Source: Allorhizobium pseudoryzae
Lineage (GTDB): Bacteria; Pseudomonadota; Alphaproteobacteria; Rhizobiales; Rhizobiaceae
Length of the DNA: 64,000 nucleotides
Assembly (NCBI RefSeq): GCF_011046245.1
Contig: NZ_CP049241.1
Span: forward strand, 2,062,001 to 2,126,000
Direction of reading: 5' to 3'
A program made the position numbers and the translations under genes. Positions 53,809-61,854 of the stretch are shown piece after piece. Each line of letters begins with the position of its first letter. The first letter of the stretch is position 1. The notes beneath the pieces were generated by a model. The model was not told the origin of the DNA and did not search any database. It saw only the letters and a program-made list of their open reading frames with translations.

Positions 53809-54417
53809 ATGACCACAGACGCCTATATCCACCTCAAGCGCCCGGGCAAACCGGGCGCCCCCATCCTGTTTGCCTTCCACGGTACCGGTGGCGACGAGAA
53901 CCAGTTCTTTGATTTCGCGAGCCGGCTTTTGCCGGATGCGACGGTGATTTCGCCGCGCGGCGATGTCTCCGAACACGGTGCCGCCCGCTTCTTCCGTCGC
54001 CGGGCCGAAGGGCTCTATGATCTCGAGGATCTGGCACGCGCGACGGAGAAGATGGCCGGCTTCGTCGCCGCTCATCGCGATGCCGCCTCGGCGGGGCCGG
54101 TGATCGGCCTCGGTTTTTCCAATGGCGCCAACATCCTCGCCAACGTGCTGATCGAAAAACCGGGCCTCTTCGACACCTCCGTGCTGATGCATCCGCTGAT
54201 CCCGTTCGAGCCCAAGGCACGGCCCGGTAAGGGCCGCGTGCTGATCACCGCCGGCGAACGCGATCCGATCTGCCCGGTGCCGTTGACGCAGTCGCTTGCC
54301 GACTATTTCACCGCCCAGGGCGCACAGGTCACGCTGGACTGGCATCCGGGCGGCCACGAGATCCGCGGCAACGAGATCGAGGCGGTGAAGGCGTTTCTGG
54401 CATCCTACGGGGCGTGA
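53809..54417 (+). CDS. Alpha/beta hydrolase, MhqD-like carboxylesterase
   Basis: 202 residues from the ATG at 53809 (AAGG upstream). The oxyanion loop FHGTGGDENQFFDFASRLLP, nucleophile GFSNGANILANVL (Ser about 104), Asp in GERDPICPVPLTQSL and His in WHPGGHEIRGNEIE form the triad of the YodD/MhqD (dienelactone hydrolase-like carboxylesterase) family. It is cotranscribed with the dioxygenase and probably hydrolyses a ring-cleavage product or quinone adduct. Confidence 0.88.
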   Translation: MTTDAYIHLKRPGKPGAPILFAFHGTGGDENQFFDFASRLLPDATVISPRGDVSEHGAARFFRRRAEGLYDLEDLARATEKMAGFVAAHRDAASAGPVIGLGFSNGANILANVLIEKPGLFDTSVLMHPLIPFEPKARPGKGRVLITAGERDPICPVPLTQSLADYFTAQGAQVTLDWHPGGHEIRGNEIEAVKAFLASYGA

Positions 54418-54637
54418 GGGGGCTTCCCCCCTCTGTTCGCCGACGGGGCCAAACCGGATGCAGTTCGGGCCAGACTGTGCTATCGTCCCTCGGGCGTAGC
54501 CGCAGTCTCGCGCCCGGGCCATTCTCGCAAAAACGTGCATTTCAAAAGGGTTTGAATCTGATCTGAACAGAGCTGGGGTCAGCACGAACACGGACAATAT
54601 CAGTCTCGAGATTCAGGCAAAGCAATCAAAGCTTCAG

Positions 54638-54889
54638 ATGGATGAGATGCGCCTGATGCGGAAGGATCTGGGCGACATGATGCGGCTGTTGAACGCCACC
54701 TATGATCTAACCAGGCGGGTCGAACGGCGGGAAACAGAACTGCGTGATGACATCGAATTGATGGTCAAGATGGCGCTTGGTGGCACGCTCGCCAACATGC
54801 AGACAGTTCTGGAGAATTCGCTCTCCCGGATCGAAGACAGCGTCAGGACTGTCTTGCAAAGAGTGGAAACGCTTGAAGGCAAGGTCTGA
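54638..54889 (+). CDS. Small coiled-coil hypothetical protein, start uncertain
   Basis: 83 residues from the ATG at 54638, strongly helical with heptads (LMRKDLGDMMRLLNATYDLT, RRVERRETELRDDIELMV, SRIEDSVRTVLQRVETLEGK). The ATG has no ribosome site, and the frame stays open and coding-like for about 30 more codons upstream (VSTNTDNISLEIQAKQ) where the expected start position is GTC rather than GTG. The real start may be non-standard or lost. No family recognised; it could be a small cytoplasmic helper protein or a decaying gene. Confidence 0.45.
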   Translation: MDEMRLMRKDLGDMMRLLNATYDLTRRVERRETELRDDIELMVKMALGGTLANMQTVLENSLSRIEDSVRTVLQRVETLEGKV

Positions 54890-54989
54890 CCCGCCGTGCC
54901 GCGCCGCAATTGCTGCAGCGTTTCCGCTTCCGACCCACCCAGCCGCCGCTATACTCCTCCCATCAACGCGAGAATCAGGAGCGGGCGGC

Positions 54990-55391
54990 ATGGCACACTC
55001 GGACAAACAGGTTTTCAACCCGCCCTCCGTGCGCACACCGTTTGGAGCCTATAATCACGGGCTTCTGGTGCCGCCGGGGGCCTCTTTGCTCGTCACCTCC
55101 GGTCAGCTCGGCATCGCCCCGGATGATACGATCCCGCCGGATGTGACCGGCCAGGCGGAACTCTGTTTCGAGGCGATCAAGGCCATTCTCGCGGAAGCCG
55201 GCATGACGTTTGCTGATGTCATCCGCATCTCGGGTTTTGTGACGAAGCGCGAGGACTTCTCGGCCTATATGGCCGTGCGCGACCGGTATACGGCAGAGCC
55301 TAAGCCGGTCTCGACGCTGATCGTGGTCGGCGGGTTCACCCGGCCGGAATTTCTGGTCGAGGTTGAGGTAACGGCGGCGAAGGTGGTTTGA
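54990..55391 (+). CDS. RidA family deaminase (imine/enamine)
   Basis: 133 residues from the ATG at 54990 (CAGGAG upstream). RidA/YjgF features: VTSGQLGIAPDDTIP, QAELCFEAIKAILAEAGMTF, RISGFVTKREDFSAYMAVRD and STLIVVGGFTRPEFLVEVEV, but the strictly conserved Arg of the RidA active site (…R-A-x-R) is not where expected, so it may belong to a divergent subgroup rather than bona fide RidA. Confidence 0.8.
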   Translation: MAHSDKQVFNPPSVRTPFGAYNHGLLVPPGASLLVTSGQLGIAPDDTIPPDVTGQAELCFEAIKAILAEAGMTFADVIRISGFVTKREDFSAYMAVRDRYTAEPKPVSTLIVVGGFTRPEFLVEVEVTAAKVV

Positions 55392-55427
55392 GGTTTGCGA
55401 GGCGGGCATCAGGACGATGGGATCTTC

Positions 55428-55485
55428 AGATGTCCCCGTTTGCCCTGCCGGGCATCTCTCCCACAATGGGGAGATCGGAAAGCCC
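55428..55485. repeat. Partial interspersed palindromic repeat
   Basis: The core reads CCCTGCCGGGCATCTCTCCC then ACAATGGGGAGATCGG, a partial copy of the rhizobial intergenic element also seen degenerate at 40333-40549. Stem GATCTTCAG... is poorly kept. Confidence 0.5.
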
Positions 55486-55560
55486 GCAGCAGCGGGGTCT
55501 TCGTCAAGGTATGACCATTCGATGCCGGACTCTGCGATAGCGCGAGCCGGCACCTAAAAA

Positions 55561-56130
55561 TCAGTAGCCGCAGGAGCGCAACTGCCGTTCGTAGCGGTCG
55601 GCAATGCCGGCGGAGCGTTGGGCGGCGGCCCGGATCGCGGAGGTGAAGCTTCCCCGCTCATACCCCGCATGGCCGGCGTAGTAGGCAAGATAGAGCCGAT
55701 AGGTATCGGTGAGCGCGATGCCGTTTCGCCGGTTGCTCTTGTTGTGATACCAGCCGACGAACTTGATCGCATCGCCGAAATCGGTGCGGCTTGCCGCCCA
55801 GCGGCCGGTCTCGCGCTGGTAGGCGGACCAGGTGCCGTCGAGCGCCTGGGCATAACCATAGGCCGAGGAGGGCCGTTTCCAGGGAATGAAACCGAGCAGA
55901 TAGGTCCGCTTCGGCCGCGCATAGGCGCGAAAGCCGGATTCGGTGTAGATGGTGGCCATCAGCACGGGCACAGGGACTCCGTACTCGCGCGATGCGCGCT
56001 TGGCATCGCGTGCCCAGTTGTTGAAGAGCCCGTCGCGCTGCGCAAAGATGGCGCACGCGTTATCAATCCTGCTCGGCGCGGTTCCGCAGCCGGCAAGAAA
56101 GAGAAGGGCGATGAAAAACGCATAACGCAT
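55561..56130 (-). CDS. Lytic transglycosylase (SLT) lipoprotein
   Basis: 189 residues with a lipobox LAGC (Cys16) after a short signal (YAFFIALLFLAGC), so outer-membrane anchored. The SLT-fold region VPVPVLMATIYTESGFRAYA has the catalytic Glu in TESGF; AYGYAQALDGTWSAYQRETG and ALTDTYRLYLAYYAGHAGYE complete the muramidase signature. It cleaves peptidoglycan to 1,6-anhydro products. Convergent with the ridA gene. Confidence 0.9.
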   Translation of the reverse strand: MRYAFFIALLFLAGCGTAPSRIDNACAIFAQRDGLFNNWARDAKRASREYGVPVPVLMATIYTESGFRAYARPKRTYLLGFIPWKRPSSAYGYAQALDGTWSAYQRETGRWAASRTDFGDAIKFVGWYHNKSNRRNGIALTDTYRLYLAYYAGHAGYERGSFTSAIRAAAQRSAGIADRYERQLRSCGY

Positions 56131-56203
56131 CGCTTATCCTCTCGATCTGAGAGGATTAATAGCCGGTAAAAATTAAATAAACGTTTAGCGAGTGCGGCGC
56201 GTC

Positions 56204-56785
56204 TCAGAAGGCTTCCATCTCGCTCTTCACCTTGGCCAGGAAGGCGGCGCGGGTCTCGTCCGTGCAGTTGTTCATGTCGTAATGCGCCAGAAATTTCACC
56301 GGCGCGCCGATCTTGATCTGGGCGCGGATGACGCGCTTGATGATTTTTTTCGGCGGGTTGCCGACGAGAAAGGCCCGCATCGGCGTTCCGCCATAGGTCA
56401 TGACGGCGGCGAGTTTTTCGATGTGGCGCAAAGTCGGCGTCAGCTTGCCATCCTTCAACCCGAAGGAGACGCCGGGCAGCCAGACGCGGTCGAAATAACC
56501 CTTCAGCATGGCCGGAAAGCCGAAATTCCAGACCGGCGTGCAGATGACGAGGCCTTCCGCCGCCTTCAGCCGTGCCACATAGCCTTCCAGCCCCGCCATG
56601 TTTTCCGGATAGTCATGGTAGATGCGCCGGCCATGGGCGGAAAGCACCGGATCGAAGCCTTCCGCATAGAGATCACAGGCATCGACCTCGTATCCGGCCT
56701 TAGCGAGGCTCTCGCAGGTCTGGCGAAACAGCGCCTTGCCGTAACTTTCCTCGACGGGGTGGGAATGCAGCACGAGAACGCGCAT
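56204..56785 (-). CDS. Flavodoxin-fold NAD(P)H oxidoreductase (MdaB/quinone reductase-like)
   Basis: 193 residues from the ATG at 56785. RVLVLHSHPVEESYGKALFR, then ALVICTPVWNFGFPAMLKGYF (FMN site and PVWNFGFP) and the final AAFLAKVKSEMEAF match the NQO/MdaB flavodoxin-like family that reduces quinones two electrons at a time. It lies at the end of the amidohydrolase-ABC cluster but is separated from it by a RIME-like repeat, so membership in that operon is unproven. Confidence 0.85.
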   Translation of the reverse strand: MRVLVLHSHPVEESYGKALFRQTCESLAKAGYEVDACDLYAEGFDPVLSAHGRRIYHDYPENMAGLEGYVARLKAAEGLVICTPVWNFGFPAMLKGYFDRVWLPGVSFGLKDGKLTPTLRHIEKLAAVMTYGGTPMRAFLVGNPPKKIIKRVIRAQIKIGAPVKFLAHYDMNNCTDETRAAFLAKVKSEMEAF

Positions 56786-57017
56786 CGAACAATCTCCAAG
56801 TCTCTTCCCGCGGCCCCTGCCGTCGGGATCGGTCGAAAATATCCGCGCCGTTTGTCCCAGCACCCTGGCCCTTCGCCGCCCAGCCGAAGGGATCAGGACG
56901 CCATGTCTCTGTGTCACATGAGCCGGTGAAGCCGGCCGGGAGTACCTTCGGAATGTGTGTGGTGGCGGTGATTCTTTGTCAAAATCCTTTTGGCGATGGG
57001 GTGGCTCGTCGGGATGA

Positions 57018-57136
57018 CCCCTCATCCGCCCTTCGGGCACCTTCTCCCCAAGGGGAGAAGAGATGGCCGCACCGCCTGCGGTTCTCCTCTCCCCTTGGGG
57101 AGAGGGTGGCCGAGCGAAGCGGAGGCGGGTGAGGGG
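57018..57136. repeat. RIME-like palindromic element, copy 2
   Basis: Begins CCCCTCATCCGCCC and ends GGCGGGTGAGGGG, with two internal stems CTTCTCCCC/GGGGAGAAG (57040-57060) and CTCTCCCC/GGGGAGAG (57087-57106). It lies between the FAD oxidoreductase and the flavodoxin-like gene. Confidence 0.83.
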
Positions 57137-57164
57137 GCGCCCCTGACGAAGCGCTTATGCGATC

Positions 57165-58589
57165 CTACTCCCCCGCTTCGGCAAAACCCTGCAGGCCGGG
57201 AAACAAGTAATTCTTGCCGGCCTTGAAATCGAAATCGGGGTTTTCCCAGGCAATCATCTTGCCGGGGTTCAGCAGGCCCTTGGGATCGGTTTCCTTCTTG
57301 AAGGCCAGCTGCACCTCGTCGGTCTGCTTCATGCCGCCTTCCTCCAGCGTGTAGCGGTGCGGGTTGAAGATCGGGCAGCCATGATCCTCGTGGATCTTGA
57401 TGATCTCCTCCAGCCGCTCCTTGGTGGTGTAGCGCACCAGCGGCAGGCCGGCGCACTGCATGTTGCCGTCGAACTTGATGAATTCCAGGTGACCGGGCAC
57501 CTCGTCGCCAAAGATTTCCACCATCTTGCCGACCTTGGCCACATGGTCCGGGCTCGGATACTGCACCTGCAGATAGGTGAATGTCGGATCGACCTTCAGC
57601 GCCCTCAGCGTCGTATGGTTCCAGGCCAGCTCATAGGCATGCGGGATGCCCTTCATGCTCTCCACCGTGTCGGAGCGGAAGAGGATCTCCCCCTTCATGC
57701 GCTGCGTCAGCGCGACAAACGCATCCACCGAATGCGGCGCCACCATCACGACGACGATCGACTGGCCGCGATGGCGGATGAACGGCTTATGACGGGGGAA
57801 ATAGTCATACGGAATGGGGGCTGCGATCGGGGCGATTTCTTTCAGGAGTAGCCCGTTCTTGTGAGCGAGCACGTCGGAGAAACGCACCGCATCCATGAAG
57901 TCGTCGTAACCGACCAGCACGTCCACCCAGTCGTAAGCGGGTGCCAGCGGCATTTCCACTTCGGTGATGATGCCGTTGGTGCCATAGGCGTGGCTGACCT
58001 TCTGCAGGTCCCAGGCGGTCAGTTCCAGCACCCGCGGTTCGGCCTCCATGGTGACGACGCGCAGGCGCAGGATATTACCAAGGTCGCGAAGCCCGCCCCA
58101 GTGGATGGAGCCGACACCGCCGGAACCGCCGGCGATGAAGCCGCCGATGGTGGCCGTCTGCGCTGTGGACGGGTGGAAGCGCAACTCCTGGCCGGAATGC
58201 GCCTTCGTTTGCTTGTCGAGGTCTGCGATAATGATGCCCGGTTCGCAGATGACGCGGCCCGGATGAATTTCCTTGACCTTGTTCATGTTGATGAGGTTCA
58301 GCACGATGCCGCCGGACAGTGGCATGGCCTGGCCGTAATTGCCGGTGCCGGCGCCGCGCGGGGTGACCGGCACGCCATGCGCGAAGGCTACCTTCAGCGT
58401 GCGGATCACCTCTTCTTCGGATTTCGGCGAGACGACGAGATCGGCCGTCACATGGTCGAGCTCCGCCTTCAGGATCGGCGAATACCAGTAGAAGTCGCGG
58501 CTTTTCTGGCGCACCAGCGCCGGATTGTCCTCCACTGCGATGCCTTCGAGGTCTTTTTTGATCTGTGCGTAATCCGCCATGGCGCTCAC
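57165..58589 (-). CDS. FAD-binding (GlcD-like) oxidoreductase
   Basis: 474 residues from the GTG at 58589, giving a 4-base GTGA overlap with the amidohydrolase stop; an ATG at 58580 is the alternative. FAD-binding type 4 motif GVPVTPRGAGTGNYGQAMPL near 94, SGGIVLNLINMNKV, and TATIGGFIAGGSGGVGSIHWGGL; C-terminal FAD oxidase domain ending NPGKMIAWENP. The family oxidises 2-hydroxy acids, aldoses or related substrates. Cotranscription with an amidohydrolase and an NMT1-type importer suggests it processes the deaminated or hydrolysed product. Confidence 0.88.
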   Translation of the reverse strand: MSAMADYAQIKKDLEGIAVEDNPALVRQKSRDFYWYSPILKAELDHVTADLVVSPKSEEEVIRTLKVAFAHGVPVTPRGAGTGNYGQAMPLSGGIVLNLINMNKVKEIHPGRVICEPGIIIADLDKQTKAHSGQELRFHPSTAQTATIGGFIAGGSGGVGSIHWGGLRDLGNILRLRVVTMEAEPRVLELTAWDLQKVSHAYGTNGIITEVEMPLAPAYDWVDVLVGYDDFMDAVRFSDVLAHKNGLLLKEIAPIAAPIPYDYFPRHKPFIRHRGQSIVVVMVAPHSVDAFVALTQRMKGEILFRSDTVESMKGIPHAYELAWNHTTLRALKVDPTFTYLQVQYPSPDHVAKVGKMVEIFGDEVPGHLEFIKFDGNMQCAGLPLVRYTTKERLEEIIKIHEDHGCPIFNPHRYTLEEGGMKQTDEVQLAFKKETDPKGLLNPGKMIAWENPDFDFKAGKNYLFPGLQGFAEAGE

Positions 58590-59893
58590 TTCATCAGGAT
58601 CGGGTCAAGGTCACGATAATCCGGCAGGCGGCGGTCGATGCCCATGCCATTCCGCATCACGATGCGGTCCGCCTGCGGACGGGAAAGGAATTCGCTCCAA
58701 CGCCGCGCGCTGAAGAGGACGAGATCGGCCGGTGTCCCCGCTGCAATGCGGCCGATGTCCGGCCGGCCGAGAATGTCGGCGGGAGTCGTGGTGACGACGC
58801 GCGCGGCCTCGGCCAGCGGATGGTCGAGATGCAGGATGCGCACCGCCTCGCGGAAGACTTCGACGCCATCCAGATCACCATAGGCATAGAAGGGGTCGCG
58901 GGTGTTGTCGGAGGAGACGGCGGTCTTGACGCCGGCGGCTGTCAGTTCATGGAACAGCGTCACGCCGCGCCAGCGGGGCGTGCGGCCGGCATGGCGATCC
59001 TGCAGATACATGTTGCACATCGGTAGCGAGACGACCGAAAGGCCGGCCTCCGCCACCAGATCGATCGTGCGTCTGGCCAGATCGTCATCCTGCCTTGCCA
59101 GCGAGCAGCAATGGCCGACGGTGACCGCGCCTTCGAAGCCGGTCTTCAGCTTGATCTCGGCGATGGTCTTCAGCGTCAGGACCTGTTTGTCTTCGGTCTC
59201 GTCGACGTGCAGGTCGATATCGAGGCCGTTGTCGGCGGCCACGCGGAACAGAGTCTCGAGGATCTTTTCAAAATCCGGCAGAATACGGGTCGCACCACCG
59301 AGCAGCCCGCCATGGCGTTTCGTCACCGCGACGATATCGCCGAAGACGGCCGGATCGAGCACGGATTCAAGCGGCAGCAAGGCCACGGCCTGCAGTGCGA
59401 TCTTCTCCTTCCACTCCTCTCGGATTTCGGAAAATACTTCGAAGGAAATGCTGTGCTGCGGTGGAATGCTGTCGAGATGTGTGCGGATCAGCTTTGTGCC
59501 ATGCGCATAGGCCGTCTTCAGCGAAAACTCCATGCGGGCGCGCACATCGTCTGCCGACCAGTGGGCGGCACGGTCGGCGCCGACATTTTCGAGCGCGCCC
59601 ATGAACGAGCCATCCGGATTGCGGCGGCGCTCCCAGATGTGGCCCTTGTCGAGATGGGTGTGCATATCGACGAAGCAGGGCCAGACCATGCCGTCGCGCA
59701 GATCGGCGCGCGGAAGTGCCGCCGGCGCCGTGCCGGGCGCCAGAATGCTCTCGACCTTGCCATTGGCGATGACCAGATCGGCCGTGACCAGACCCTCTTT
59801 CGCCGGGGCGGAAAACCCTTCGACGGTGACAGCCTGCAGCGTGGCATTGGCCAGCACGAAATGCGGTGCGTTCGGAAGTTCGGCAAAGGACAT
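58586..59893 (-). CDS. Amidohydrolase/cytosine deaminase-like protein
   Basis: 435 residues. Metal His pair in FVDMHTHLDKGHI near 65; LHVDETEDKQ (Glu/His), VTVGHCCSLARQDDDLARRT and the final Asp in VSSDNTRDPFYAYGDLDGVE follow the cytosine deaminase (CodA)/N-ethylammeline chlorohydrolase layout. Substrate not fixed: cytosine, isocytosine, hydroxymethylpyrimidine or a related nitrogen heterocycle. It overlaps its upstream permease gene by one base. Confidence 0.88.
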   Translation of the reverse strand: MSFAELPNAPHFVLANATLQAVTVEGFSAPAKEGLVTADLVIANGKVESILAPGTAPAALPRADLRDGMVWPCFVDMHTHLDKGHIWERRRNPDGSFMGALENVGADRAAHWSADDVRARMEFSLKTAYAHGTKLIRTHLDSIPPQHSISFEVFSEIREEWKEKIALQAVALLPLESVLDPAVFGDIVAVTKRHGGLLGGATRILPDFEKILETLFRVAADNGLDIDLHVDETEDKQVLTLKTIAEIKLKTGFEGAVTVGHCCSLARQDDDLARRTIDLVAEAGLSVVSLPMCNMYLQDRHAGRTPRWRGVTLFHELTAAGVKTAVSSDNTRDPFYAYGDLDGVEVFREAVRILHLDHPLAEAARVVTTTPADILGRPDIGRIAAGTPADLVLFSARRWSEFLSRPQADRIVMRNGMGIDRRLPDYRDLDPILMK

Positions 59894-60729
59894 CAGTTTT
59901 CTCTCCGAAGGCTGCTTTCGTGCCAGCGATGCAGGCTGAGCCAGGCGATGAAGGAGGTGATGCCGAAGATCACCACGCCAAGGACGGAGAGCAGGATGAG
60001 GGCGGCAAACAGGCGGGGAATGTTGAGGCGGTACTGCGCCTCCAGCAGGCGGAAGGCGAGGCCGGAGCCGGCACCGGCGGACCCTGCGGCAAATTCCGCC
60101 ACCACGGCTGCAATCAGCGACAGACCGCCGCCGATCTTCAGGCCGGTCATGAAATAGGGAAGGGAGGCCGGCAGCTTCAGGTAGAGCAGCGTCTGGAGCC
60201 TGGAGGCGCCATAGAGGTCAAACAGGTTGAGCAGGTTGTGATCGACGCTTTTGAGGCCCTGCACCATGTTCGAGAGGATCGGGAAGAAGGCGACGAGGAA
60301 GGCGCAGATGAGAAGCGCCACCTGGGTCGTCGGCGCATAGATCAGGATCAGCGGGGCGATTGCCACGATTGGCGTCACCTGCAGGATGACGGCGATCGGA
60401 TAGAAGGCCGTTTCGATCCATTTCGACTGGACGAGGAAGATCGCGATGCCGACACCGCCCAAAAGCGCGAGGCCGAGGGCTGCCATGGTGATCTTGGTGG
60501 TGACCCAGAGCGCCGGCGAGAGCGTACCCCAGTCCTTGACCAGTGCACCGGCGACGGCGCCGGGGCCGGGGAGGATGTATTGCGGCACGCCGGTTGCCGT
60601 CACCAGAACCTGCCAAAGGATGACGAGCGCCACGACCACCAGGATCGGGATCAGGATGCGCAGAAGCGTTTCGCGGTTCTTGGCGGTCATGGCGCGACTG
60701 GTGGGCGAAGAGGGGGAGGGCGTCGTCAT
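59893..60729 (-). CDS. ABC transporter permease (SsuC/TauC/RibX-like)
   Basis: 278 residues from the ATG at 60729 overlapping the ATPase stop (TGATG); about six helices, e.g. ILIPILVVVALVILWQVLV and LIAAVVAEFAAGSAG. The EAA-type loop LFDLYGASRLQTLLYLKLPA is the BinPDT 1 pattern of nitrate/taurine/sulfonate/thiamine-precursor importers. Confidence 0.88.
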   Translation of the reverse strand: MTTPSPSSPTSRAMTAKNRETLLRILIPILVVVALVILWQVLVTATGVPQYILPGPGAVAGALVKDWGTLSPALWVTTKITMAALGLALLGGVGIAIFLVQSKWIETAFYPIAVILQVTPIVAIAPLILIYAPTTQVALLICAFLVAFFPILSNMVQGLKSVDHNLLNLFDLYGASRLQTLLYLKLPASLPYFMTGLKIGGGLSLIAAVVAEFAAGSAGAGSGLAFRLLEAQYRLNIPRLFAALILLSVLGVVIFGITSFIAWLSLHRWHESSLRREN

Positions 60730-61550
60730 CAATGCATCTCCATGGCGTCACCGCCGATCGCTTCCAGCAGCGAAGCGGACACCTTTTCGCAGGCCGCACG
60801 ATACTCTTCCGAGGCCCGGTAGAGCGCGCCGCGTTCCAGGCTGGTCACGAGCGGAAAATCCGCATGTACACGGCCCGGCCGCGCCTTCATCACCACGATG
60901 CGGTTGGACAGGTACGCGCTTTCGAACACGGAGTGCGTGACGAAGATCACGGTGATGCCCGTCTCCCGCCACAGGCGCAGAACGTCGTCGTTCAGCTTCT
61001 GGCGGGTGATTTCGTCGAGCGCCGCAAAGGGTTCGTCCATCAGGAGCAGCTTCGGTTTCGTCACCAGCGCGCGGGCAATCGAGACGCGCATCTTCATGCC
61101 GCCGGAGAGCTCCCGCGGATAGGCGTCGGCGAAATCTTTGAGCCCCACCGTGTCGAGGCAGGCCATGATCGTATCACGCGCGGCCGTCTTGGAAATGCCG
61201 CGCAGGCGAAGCGGCAGGTAGACATTGCCGAACACCGTCTGCCAGGGCATCAGCGTCGGCTCCTGGAAGACGAAGGAGATATCGCCCTCGGGGAGCCCCT
61301 TGGCATTGATGCGCGAGGCGGGCCAGTCGATGGACCCGGTGGTGACATCGCCAAGGCCTGCGATGATGCGCAAGGCCGTCGACTTGCCGCAGCCGGAGGG
61401 CCCGAGCAGGCTGACAAACTCGCCGTTTTCCACCGTCAGCGACATCTCCGACAGCGCGAGCGTGCCGCTGGAAAAGCTTTTCGACACGTTGGACATCACC
61501 ACCAGCGGGCGCTTGGGCGATGGGGAGGGGGGAGCGTCTGTCGTGTTCAT
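60729..61550 (-). CDS. ABC transporter ATP-binding protein (SsuB/TauB/ThiZ-like)
   Basis: 273 residues from the ATG at 61550 (AAGG upstream); the frame continues to a GTG at 61601. Walker A GPSGCGKSTALRIIAGLG, signature LSGGMKMRVSIARAL, Walker B LLLMDEPFAALDEITRQ, H-loop VTHSVFESAYLS. Sits 1 base into the permease. Separated from the solute-binding gene by a RIME-like element. Confidence 0.92.
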   Translation of the reverse strand: MNTTDAPPSPSPKRPLVVMSNVSKSFSSGTLALSEMSLTVENGEFVSLLGPSGCGKSTALRIIAGLGDVTTGSIDWPASRINAKGLPEGDISFVFQEPTLMPWQTVFGNVYLPLRLRGISKTAARDTIMACLDTVGLKDFADAYPRELSGGMKMRVSIARALVTKPKLLLMDEPFAALDEITRQKLNDDVLRLWRETGITVIFVTHSVFESAYLSNRIVVMKARPGRVHADFPLVTSLERGALYRASEEYRAACEKVSASLLEAIGGDAMEMH

Positions 61551-61612
61551 CAAAGGCCTTACGGTTTCAGTCACAGGGGCTGGTGCGGCAGTCACGGCCA
61601 CCCCGCGGTTTG

Positions 61613-61830
61613 CCCCTCACCCTAGCCCTCTCCCCGTCAGACGGGGAGAGGGGACATCGTTGCGTCTGGTCATTGCCGTCTCTGTCTCAAGCGATGTTCA
61701 GCAAGCCGTCCGCTGCGGATGGATCAAGCCGCCGGTGATTTGATGTGGCACTGCACTTGCGGGTCATGTCACCGGTTCGTTTGCCACGTTCCCTCTCCCC
61801 GTCTGACGGGGAGAGGGTTAGGGTGAGGGG
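61613..61830. repeat. RIME-like composite element, copy 3, with 40-bp inverted ends
   Basis: Left arm 61613-61652 and right arm 61791-61830 are inverted copies, 39 of 40 bases identical (single G/A difference), each itself containing CCTCTCCCCGTC/GACGGGGAGAGG. About 140 bp lie between. Together 218 bp, MITE-like in layout, between the solute-binding and ATPase genes. Confidence 0.85.
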
Positions 61831-61854
61831 CAAGGGTTGACGCGGAGGCTGACC

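Noticed and set aside
31427..61830. RIME-like repeats considered as CRISPR repeats or rho-independent terminators
   Set aside because: They are few, not evenly spaced, without unique spacers and no cas genes; and the stems lack T-runs and stand within operons.
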